A stretch of DNA of 40,127 bases from WHSM01 sp050701635 (GTDB taxonomy: Bacteria; Actinomycetota; Actinomycetes; Mycobacteriales; Micromonosporaceae): assembly GCA_050701635.1 (NCBI GenBank), contig JBOGDF010000004.1:1-40127 (forward strand), read 5' to 3'. Below, piece by piece: positions 32,011-38,610 of the stretch. Position 1 is the stretch's first letter. The number at the start of each line of letters is the position of its first letter. Below the pieces are notes generated by a model. It made no database searches, was not told the DNA's origin, and saw only the letters and a program-made list of their open reading frames with translations. The translations under genes and the position numbers were made by a program.

Positions 32011-32945
32011 CCGGCCCGGTGGGGCCGCTGGCTGCCGCTGCCGATACCGCGACCGACCGGTGCGGGCCGTTGGACGTCGCGGACGCCGGGCGGATTCCGA
32101 CTGACGAGCTGGCGGAGGCGGAGCTGGCGGTGATCCGGCGGGCCGCGCTGGCGAGCACGGCGTACGACGGGGCGCCCGGGACTGTCACCGGGACGGTTGC
32201 CTTCGGCACGGTCACGGTCGCGAAGCTGCAGCGGCGTACCCACGAGCGGATCGGTACGATACGCCGGCTCGAGTGGCTGCGGCAGCACGCTGGGATCCCG
32301 GCACCACAGCTGCTTGATCACGGCACGGTGCCGACCGGGCGGCGGGACGGCTGGTGGGCGATCCTGTCGTACGCGGCCGGTGGGTCCGCCGCGTCACCGA
32401 CTCCGGGCCAGCAGCGAGCGCTCGGCGCCGCGCTGCGGGCGTGGCACGAGTCGGGCGTGACCGGCGGGCTGCGCCTGGACGACCCGGGCGGGCTCGGCGT
32501 GCTGTTGGGTACGCCGCGGGAGTTCGTGCCGGCGGGCTATCCCGAGCTGGCGGAGCGGTACGCCGCCGCCTGCGCCGGGCAGCCGGTAACCCCGATCCAC
32601 GGCGACGCCGCGGTCTGCCACAACACCCTGTTCGCCGGTGACGACCTGGCCGCGCTGATCGACTCCGGCGCCGTGGAGCACGGCCCACCGATGCTCGACC
32701 TGGCCTGGGCGCTCGCCGTCGACCTCCCCCACGGCGCTGCGGCCGACCCGCTGCTCGACGGCTACGGCCGCGACGCCGTCTCGCGGGACGCGCTGGCTGC
32801 TCTGCTGCCGCTGCTGATGGTGCGCCGGCTGGTCGACGTACGCCGGATCGGCGCCGCCGCCGTCGGTGCCGACTGGCTGATCGGCTGGCTGCGCGCGTAC
32901 TCCCCCGACCTGCTGGCCCTGGTCGCCGGCGAACTCGGCGTGTGA
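32007..32945 (+). CDS. APH-fold phosphotransferase (aminoglycoside phosphotransferase family)
   Basis: A 312-residue small-molecule kinase. The catalytic loop is HGDAAVCHN (HGDxxxxN) and the metal-binding Asp lies in LIDSGAVEHGPPMLDLAW. The N-terminal lobe is less clear, with a possible Lys in TVAKLQRR. Family members phosphorylate aminoglycosides, choline, homoserine and others. Resistance is not implied, and the atypical SGAVEHG after the Asp argues for an uncommon substrate. GTG 32007 overlaps the STAND gene stop (GTGA) and has GGAGG about seven bases upstream. Confidence 0.85.
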   Translation: MTGPVGPLAAAADTATDRCGPLDVADAGRIPTDELAEAELAVIRRAALASTAYDGAPGTVTGTVAFGTVTVAKLQRRTHERIGTIRRLEWLRQHAGIPAPQLLDHGTVPTGRRDGWWAILSYAAGGSAASPTPGQQRALGAALRAWHESGVTGGLRLDDPGGLGVLLGTPREFVPAGYPELAERYAAACAGQPVTPIHGDAAVCHNTLFAGDDLAALIDSGAVEHGPPMLDLAWALAVDLPHGAAADPLLDGYGRDAVSRDALAALLPLLMVRRLVDVRRIGAAAVGADWLIGWLRAYSPDLLALVAGELGV

Positions 32946-32972
32946 GTCATACCCCGGTGCGAGACTGGTGGG

Positions 32973-33869
32973 ATGGGAGACATCCTGGTCGGTACGGCGT
33001 CGTGGACGGACAAGACGCTGCTCGCCTCGGGTTGGTATCCGAAGTCCGAGGACACCGCGGAGAAGCGGCTGGCGTACTACGCGAAGCAGTTTCCGCTCGT
33101 CGAGGTCGATGCGACGTACTACACCCCGCCGGCGGAGCGCACCGCGGAGCTGTGGGCAGCGCGTACCCCCGAAAGGTTTGTCTTCAACATCAAGGCCTAC
33201 GGGCTGCTCACCGGGCACCCGGCGCGGGTGAACTCGATCTACAAGGACCTGCGCCCGGAGACCGACAAGACGAACGTGTATCTGAAGGATCTCGAGCCGC
33301 AGGTGCAGGAGGACATCTGGGACCGGTTCCTCTCCGCGCTCGACCCGCTGGCAACGGCCGGCAAGCTCGGGGCGCTGCTGTTCCAGTTTCCGCCGTGGTT
33401 CACCATCCGCAAGGACAACAAGCGGTACGTCCGCGAGGTGATCCACCGCTGCGAGCCGCTGCGCGTCGTGGTCGAATTCCGGCACGCCAGCTGGTTCGAC
33501 GGTGACAACGCCGCCGAGACGCTCGACTTCCTCCGCCGCGAGAACATCCCGTACGTCTGCGTCGACATGCCGCAGGGCCACCGCTCCTCCATCCCACCGA
33601 TCCTGGAGGCGACCAGCGATCTGGCGGTCGTACGCTTCCACGGCCACAGCGACAAGTGGACCAGCAAGGACATCTACGAGAAGTTCGGCTACGAATACTC
33701 CGAGCGGGAGCTGGCCGACTGGGCGCCGAAGCTGGCCAAGCTGGCGGAGAACGCCGAGCACACCCACGTACTGATGAACAACTGCTACTCCGACTACGCC
33801 CAACGCAACGCGGCGCAGCTGATGGACTTCCTGACCGGCGAGGATGCCAACCTGGTGACGAGCGGCTGA
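32973..33869 (+). CDS. DUF72 (YecE-like) TIM-barrel protein
   Basis: A 298-residue protein of the DUF72 family, a TIM barrel of unknown function. Typical segments are VGTASWTDKTLL at the N-terminus, YYTPPAERTAELWAARTP, VVEFRHASWF and the conserved NNCYSDYAQRNA near the end. ATG 32973 lies 27 bases after the kinase gene, so the two may be co-transcribed. The family is widespread but no reaction has been agreed. Confidence 0.93.
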   Translation: MGDILVGTASWTDKTLLASGWYPKSEDTAEKRLAYYAKQFPLVEVDATYYTPPAERTAELWAARTPERFVFNIKAYGLLTGHPARVNSIYKDLRPETDKTNVYLKDLEPQVQEDIWDRFLSALDPLATAGKLGALLFQFPPWFTIRKDNKRYVREVIHRCEPLRVVVEFRHASWFDGDNAAETLDFLRRENIPYVCVDMPQGHRSSIPPILEATSDLAVVRFHGHSDKWTSKDIYEKFGYEYSERELADWAPKLAKLAENAEHTHVLMNNCYSDYAQRNAAQLMDFLTGEDANLVTSG

Positions 33870-33906
33870 TACGCACAGCGCTCCAAGTCCTGATAAATCG
33901 GATGGC

Positions 33907-34239
33907 TCAGCTTGCTTCGAGATAGCGCTCCAAAGCCTCACGGGCCAGGGCGGACAAGCTCTTGCCCTCGGCCGCGGCACGTCGTTCGGCTCGCTCCCGA
34001 ATGGCTTCAGGCACCCGGAACTGCACCCGGGGAGAATGCACCGAGCCACCTGACAGCGACTTGCGACCCGGCACGAGGTTGCGGCGCCGCACCACGGCCA
34101 GCGTCTCCTGCGCCAACTGCTCGGCACGCTGTTCGGTGAGCCGGCTCCCGTCGGGGAGATAGACCCGCTCCTTGTCGAGGTCTACGTCCTCGATGGTGGC
34201 GTCTGGTCCGACTACGAACCGTTCAGGATCAACGCTCAT
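33907..34239 (-). CDS. Ribbon-helix-helix antitoxin-like protein
   Basis: A 110-residue protein. The C-terminal 45 residues (VQFRVPEAIRERAERRAAAEGKSLSALAREALERYL) fit a ribbon-helix-helix DNA-binding fold. The N-terminal half (VVGPDATIEDVDLDKERVYLPDGSRLTEQ) is the acidic part found with actinobacterial RHH antitoxin-like proteins and could contact the toxin. ATG 34239 lies inside the end of the upstream toxin-like frame (11-base overlap). RHH antitoxins normally repress their own operon. Confidence 0.8.
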   Translation of the reverse strand: MSVDPERFVVGPDATIEDVDLDKERVYLPDGSRLTEQRAEQLAQETLAVVRRRNLVPGRKSLSGGSVHSPRVQFRVPEAIRERAERRAAAEGKSLSALAREALERYLEAS

Positions 34240-34429
34240 CGGCCTCCTCCTCCCGGTTGTCGTCTCTGAAGGACGTGGGCATGGCGTGGATGACGGTCAG
34301 ACCACCCGGATTGCGGTCATCTGGCACCGCGATCACCTCCAGCTCGACGCCGCGATCGTCCTCGCCGACGTACAGCAACTGGTCCGTTTCGGGAACGACC
34401 ATCGGGACGCCCGCATTCCGCATCGCCAT
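34229..34429 (-). CDS. Toxin-like small protein, start unclear (frame extends to 34489)
   Basis: From ATG 34429 the frame gives 66 residues, including VGEDDRGVELEVIAVPDD and LTVIHAMPTSFR. These resemble the small BrnT/DUF4258-like toxins paired with RHH antitoxins. The homologous part clearly begins further upstream, since residues read before the ATG are VRIRVARSGRKHKIGNARIL, a typical N-terminus of the family. That extension starts at 34489 with GTA, not a normal start codon, and the frame closes with a stop at 34502-34504. Either the start has been mutated (GTG or ATG to GTA) or a shorter, possibly inactive protein is made. It overlaps the antitoxin start. Confidence 0.6.
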   Translation of the reverse strand: MAMRNAGVPMVVPETDQLLYVGEDDRGVELEVIAVPDDRNPGGLTVIHAMPTSFRDDNREEEADER

Positions 34430-34576
34430 GAGGATTCGCGCGTTCCCGATCTTGTGCTTGCGACCCGAGCGGGCGACACGGATCCTTACTCGTCGATAGT
34501 GTCAGACACTACAGGCATGGGTCAAGGTTTGGGATCAACACCGCGTACAGAGTTCCGCGGGGACCAGGTGTACGAG

Positions 34577-34837
34577 TCAGGAGAGGATCTCGAAGCCACC
34601 AGCGCGTGTAGTTAGTTCCACACGTCGTTGCCGCAGCTCCAGGCGGCCCTGGGCGTGCACGGTCCGGCGTTCGCGATGTGCCTCGATAGCTCGCTCATAA
34701 TCCGAGCGCCCGAGCCGTACCCATACCGGCCGGCGCGGATCGATGCCGCCCGCCTCGGCGATCAACTCACCACGTACCCGGATCCGCCAACGGTCGTTCC
34801 CATATGGCTCATCGTGCAGGCCCGAACGCGAAGGGCG
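34577..34837 (-). pseudogene. 3' remnant of an unidentified gene
   Basis: An open minus-strand frame of 86 codons with coding-like content: LHDEPYGNDRWRIRVRGEL, then VWVRLGRSDYERAIEAHRER and HAQGRLELRQRRVEL. It has no start codon in its coherent part and is closed upstream by TAG at 34838-34840. It looks like the C-terminal end of a larger protein (the GRSDYERAIEAH...GRLELR pattern occurs at the ends of some actinobacterial hypothetical proteins). The N-terminus was lost where the TPR remnant begins on the other strand. Confidence 0.45.
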
Positions 34838-35303
34838 CTACCGGGACGGGTTGCGGTACGCCCGGCAGTGCCTGGACGTGGCCCGGCTGGGCGACAGGCG
34901 GGTCATGCAGGCACTGGCCCGCAACGCCATCGGCTGGTGCCACACACTGCTCGGCGAGCACGAAGAGGCCATCGTCCACTGTCACCAGGCACTCGCCGAA
35001 CTGCGGGATCTGGGCGAGCGGGTGAGCATGTCCGACGTCCTGGGAAGCCTCGGCCGGGCTCACAGCCAGCTCGGACGGTACCGGCAGGCGGTGGACTACT
35101 ACCAACAGGCGATCGACTGGTGCCACCAGCACGGTGACGGCCGGGACCAAGCCGTGAAGCTGATCGACCTCGGCGATACCTACCACACCGCCGGCGACCA
35201 TGCCGCCGCCCGGGACGCCTGGCAGCGGGCGCTGCACCTCCTCGACGAGATCGGCCACCCGGACACCGACAAGCTGCGTAAGCGAATCGCTGAGCTCGGG
35301 TAG
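34821..35303 (+). pseudogene. 3' remnant of a TPR-containing regulator
   Basis: About 160 codons with at least three TPR units: GLRYARQCLDVARLGDRRV, then HEEAIVHCHQALAELRDLGE, then RYRQAVDYYQQAIDWCHQHGD, ending LLDEIGHPDTDKLRKRIAELG. This is the usual C-terminal end of large actinobacterial TPR regulators (SARP/AfsR-like or XRE-TPR proteins). No DNA-binding or ATPase part precedes it. The upstream frame is unrelated sequence antisense to the other remnant. A short protein could still be made from ATG 34743. Confidence 0.55.
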
Positions 35304-35353
35304 CGGCGTCGTTACCGGCACCGGGGCAAGCCCTGCTCAGCGGCACGGACGCC

Positions 35354-35374
35354 GACCACGGTGGTGCCGTGGTC
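35354..35374 (-). terminator. Stem-loop at the end of the aryl-acid ligase gene
   Basis: GACCACGG (35354-35361) pairs with CCGTGGTC (35367-35374) around TGGTG. It overlaps the ligase stop codon (35373-35375) and lies between converging transcripts. Confidence 0.4.
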
Positions 35375-37025
35375 ACGTGGTGAGCTTGCTGGCGACGTAC
35401 TCCCGGAGTGCCTTTTTGTTGACTTTGCCGACGTTGGTGAGGGGTAGTGAGTCGAGCAGCTCCAGTCGGTACGGGATCTTGAATTTCGCCACCTCTCCGG
35501 CGACGAACGCGGCGGCGATCTCGTCCAGCGTGAGCGAGCCGCCGGGGTGCAGCACCACGCAGGCGCAGACCCGCTCGCCGGCGTCGCGGTCCGGCATCGC
35601 CACCGCCGCCACGCGCGCCACCTGCGGCAACGTGTAGATCACGTTCTCCACCTCTTCGGCCGAGATCTTCTCGCCGGCGACGTTGATCTGGTCCTTGGAA
35701 CGTCCCTCCACCATCAGGTTGCCGCTGGCGTGGAGCCGGACGATGTCGCCGGTGCGATACCACCCGTCCTCGGTGAAGCTGGTCGCGTTGTGCTCCGGCG
35801 CCCGGAAATAGCCCCTCGGGGTGTACGGGCCGCGAGTCAACAACTCACCGGCTTCGCCGACCGGCACCGGATCGCCGGCCTCGTCCACGATCCGGATCTC
35901 GTCGGCGGGGCTGATCGGCCGGCCCTGGGTGTGGATCACCGCGTCCTCGGGGTCGTAGTGGCGGGTGTAGTTGAGCAGCCCCTCGGCCATCCCGAACACC
36001 TGCTGCAGCCGGCAACCCAGCAACGGCGTGACGGTCTTCGCCACCTCGGGCGCCAGCCGGGCACCGCCGACCTGCAGGGTGCGCAGGCTGGAGAGGTCGT
36101 ACCGGTCGGGGTCGGCGGCGACGGTGTCGAGCCACTTCTGCGCGACGGCGGGCACCGCGGCGGTGACCGTGACCCGCGCCGCGGCGATCGTGGCGAGCGC
36201 CGTCTCGGGATGCGGCGAGGGCAGCAGCACGACCCGGCCGCCGACGCGCAACGTACCGAGGATCCCGGGGCAGCCCAGCGGGAAGTTGTGCGCCGCCGGC
36301 AGCACCACCAGATAGACGGTGTCGGCGTCGAACTGGCAGACCTCGCCGCTGCACCGGGCGTTGTACTCGTAGTCGTTGTGGGTACGGGTGATCAGCTTCG
36401 GCAGCCCGGTGGTGCCGCCGGAGAGCAGGAACAGCGCGGGGTCCGACGCCGCCGGCGCCAGCGCGTCGAGCCGCTTGCGCCGGTCGGCGGCCAGGCTCGG
36501 GTCAGCCTCAGCCGTAAGGAGTTTCCGCAGGTCGTGGGCGTCCTCGCCGCCGCCCAGGACCAGCAGCTCGCGTACGGTCGGGGCTTGGGCGGCGACCTGC
36601 CGGGCCATCCCGAGGTGGTCGAAGTCGCGCCAGGTGCCGGGGACCGCGATCGCCGCCGCGCCGGCGTGCCGGGCCAGGTGGCTCAGCTCGTGCCGCCGGT
36701 GCGGCAGCAGCGCCATCACCGGCGCCACCCCGATCCGGAAACACGCCAGGGTGTACGCCACGAACTCCCAGCCGTTGGGCAGCTGCGTCAGGATCGTCTC
36801 GCCGGGCTTGAGCCCGATCTCCAGCAACCGCTCGGCGAGCAGATCCGCCCGCTCGGCCAGCTCCCGGTACGTCAGCCGCAGCTCGCCGTCGACCACGGCG
36901 ACGCGGTCGGCGTACTGGTCGGCCCAGTCCCACAGATGGTCGCCGAGCGGGCGTCCCCGCCAGTAGCCGGCCGCGGCGTACTCGGCGGCGATGTCGTCGG
37001 GCCAGGGCACCACGCCGTCCATCAT
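35373..37025 (-). CDS. Salicyl-AMP ligase (aryl-acid adenylating enzyme, DhbE/EntE/MbtA family)
   Basis: Activates an aryl acid as its adenylate and loads it onto a carrier protein at the start of siderophore assembly. The 550 residues have the P-loop LLSGGTTGLPK (200-210), TGDIVRL and the C-terminal catalytic Lys534 in NVGKVNKKAL. Two pocket positions tell salicylate from 2,3-dihydroxybenzoate in this family: DhbE Ser240 and Val337. Here they are Cys252 (HNFPLGCPG) and Leu351 (GLLNYTR), the salicylate pattern. ATG 37025 has AAGGAG nine bases upstream; the frame runs on but without family similarity. It is divergent from the salicylate synthase gene, which supplies the substrate. Confidence 0.92.
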   Translation of the reverse strand: MMDGVVPWPDDIAAEYAAAGYWRGRPLGDHLWDWADQYADRVAVVDGELRLTYRELAERADLLAERLLEIGLKPGETILTQLPNGWEFVAYTLACFRIGVAPVMALLPHRRHELSHLARHAGAAAIAVPGTWRDFDHLGMARQVAAQAPTVRELLVLGGGEDAHDLRKLLTAEADPSLAADRRKRLDALAPAASDPALFLLSGGTTGLPKLITRTHNDYEYNARCSGEVCQFDADTVYLVVLPAAHNFPLGCPGILGTLRVGGRVVLLPSPHPETALATIAAARVTVTAAVPAVAQKWLDTVAADPDRYDLSSLRTLQVGGARLAPEVAKTVTPLLGCRLQQVFGMAEGLLNYTRHYDPEDAVIHTQGRPISPADEIRIVDEAGDPVPVGEAGELLTRGPYTPRGYFRAPEHNATSFTEDGWYRTGDIVRLHASGNLMVEGRSKDQINVAGEKISAEEVENVIYTLPQVARVAAVAMPDRDAGERVCACVVLHPGGSLTLDEIAAAFVAGEVAKFKIPYRLELLDSLPLTNVGKVNKKALREYVASKLTT

Positions 37026-37252
37026 CGTACGAATCTCCTTCGCGCATTGCCGGGCAGGGCTATTCGCCGGCGCGCCCTTTCCATGGAATGGGGCGGGCCG
37101 GGTACGACGAGCCATAGTGCCGCGCTCGGGACGCATTCTTCAACCCCGTCCCCGCAATTCATTCACTCGCCAGAAAGACGGGACACACGAGGGTCGGGAT
37201 TTCCACTATAGTGCGGCTCTAGCCGTTCATGAGAGGCACGGGAGGACTCGAC
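37026..37252. promoter_or_regulatory. Divergent promoter region of the salicylate genes
   Basis: These 227 bases between two divergent starts hold a perfect palindrome CACTATAGTG (37204-37213) that includes a -10-like TATAGT (37207-37212). A related CATAGTG occurs near 37115. No convincing IdeR/DtxR or Fur iron box is visible, which is unexpected for a siderophore cluster. Confidence 0.45.
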
Positions 37253-38596
37253 ATGGCGGTGTCGGTTACTGGGCGGAAAACGCGGATAACGCGTCGCCTT
37301 GATCCTTTGCTGATCGCATCTCGGCTGGCCCGATCGGGGCTGGTCGACGCGTACGCCGTTTACGAGCGCGACGGCACGTGGAGCTTCTTCGGTGGCATCG
37401 AGGGCGCGGTCGTACTGCGCCGGGACACCGTCACCGCCAGCTGGCACGGGCGGGTGCACCACCGGTACACCACCACCGACCAGCCACTACGGCAGGTCGC
37501 GGGCCTGCTGGCCAGCGGCCCGTACCCGGATTGGCGGGGGTACGGCTGGGCGGCGTTCGAGCTCGCGTACCTGCTGCATCACCGGCCCGACCTGATCGCC
37601 GCCGCCGCCGACGAACCGCTGCTGTACGTGGCGCTGCCGTCGGTCGAAGTCACGCTGCGTCGAGACGGCGCCGTGCTGTCAGGGACCGACGGTCAACTAA
37701 TCGCGCAATGCGCCGACGTCATACGGGATAGCGCAACGGAGAGTGACTACTGGCCAAAGTCACTAGGAGTAGAGGACGTCGACAGAATCTATCTACGGAT
37801 GGTAGCGAAATCCCTCGGAGAACTGCGCGGTCGGCAGCTCAACAAGGTCATCCTTTCGCGAACCCTTCCCATTGACTTTGAGCTCGACCTACCGGCCACG
37901 TACCTGCTCGGCCGTCGCGGAAACACGCCCGCGCGATCATTCCTGGTTCGTCTCGGCGACATCGAGGTGGCCGGATTCAGCCCGGAGACCGTGGTCGAGG
38001 TCGACCGCTCCGGACGGGTCAGCACGCAGCCGCTCGCCGGCACGCGCGCGTTGACCGGCAGGCGCGAGGAGGACCACCGATTACGCCTGGCGCTGCTGCG
38101 CGACCCGAAAGAGATCTTCGAGCACGCGATCTCCGTCAAGCTGGCGTACGACGAGCTCTCCGGCCTGTGCGGGCAGGCCCGTGTCGAGGACTTCATGGCG
38201 GTACGGGAACGCGGCACCGTACAACACCTGGCTTCGCGGGTTTCGGGTCGGCTCACCGGCGGCGCCGACGCCTGGGACGCGCTGGGCGCGCTGTTCCCCG
38301 CGGTGACCGGCTCCGGCTCTCCCAAGGTCAAAGCCCTCGAAGCCATCCAGCGGTACGAGTCCGAGCCCCGCGGCCTCTACAGCGGCGCCGTGCTCACCGT
38401 CGACTCCACCGGCGCGATGGACGCCGCCCTGGTGCTGCGCGCGATCTACCGCCGCGCCGGCCGGAGCTGGCTGCGCGCCGGCGCCGGCATCGTCGAACAC
38501 TCCACGCCGGAACGCGAACACGAGGAGACCTGCGAAAAGCTGCGCAGCGTGGCGCGGTATCTCGTACCGGCAGTCAGCACGTTGGGACAGCCCTAG
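37253..38596 (+). CDS. Salicylate synthase (MbtI/Irp9 type)
   Basis: Converts chorismate through isochorismate to salicylate plus pyruvate. The 447 residues belong to the anthranilate synthase I/isochorismate synthase fold. The general base is Lys198 in LNKVILSRTLP (MbtI Lys205). Other signatures are FSPETVVEV, PLAGTRALTG, IFEHAISVKLAYDEL, LFPAVTGSGSPKVKAL and the metal-binding Glu region VEHSTPEREHEETCEKL. ATG 37253 follows GGGAGG at seven bases; an ATG eight codons earlier lacks this. The stretch 37680-37890 is clearly less GC-rich and less biased in third positions than its neighbours, hinting at foreign origin. The gene draws on chorismate, as does the mutase at 17.6 kb. Confidence 0.93.
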   Translation: MAVSVTGRKTRITRRLDPLLIASRLARSGLVDAYAVYERDGTWSFFGGIEGAVVLRRDTVTASWHGRVHHRYTTTDQPLRQVAGLLASGPYPDWRGYGWAAFELAYLLHHRPDLIAAAADEPLLYVALPSVEVTLRRDGAVLSGTDGQLIAQCADVIRDSATESDYWPKSLGVEDVDRIYLRMVAKSLGELRGRQLNKVILSRTLPIDFELDLPATYLLGRRGNTPARSFLVRLGDIEVAGFSPETVVEVDRSGRVSTQPLAGTRALTGRREEDHRLRLALLRDPKEIFEHAISVKLAYDELSGLCGQARVEDFMAVRERGTVQHLASRVSGRLTGGADAWDALGALFPAVTGSGSPKVKALEAIQRYESEPRGLYSGAVLTVDSTGAMDAALVLRAIYRRAGRSWLRAGAGIVEHSTPEREHEETCEKLRSVARYLVPAVSTLGQP

Positions 38597-38610
38597 GGGG
38601 TGTCACGCCG

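Noticed and set aside
34172..34615. A 147-codon plus-strand frame across the toxin-antitoxin region
   Set aside because: It lies antisense to two minus-strand frames with recognisable family sequence.
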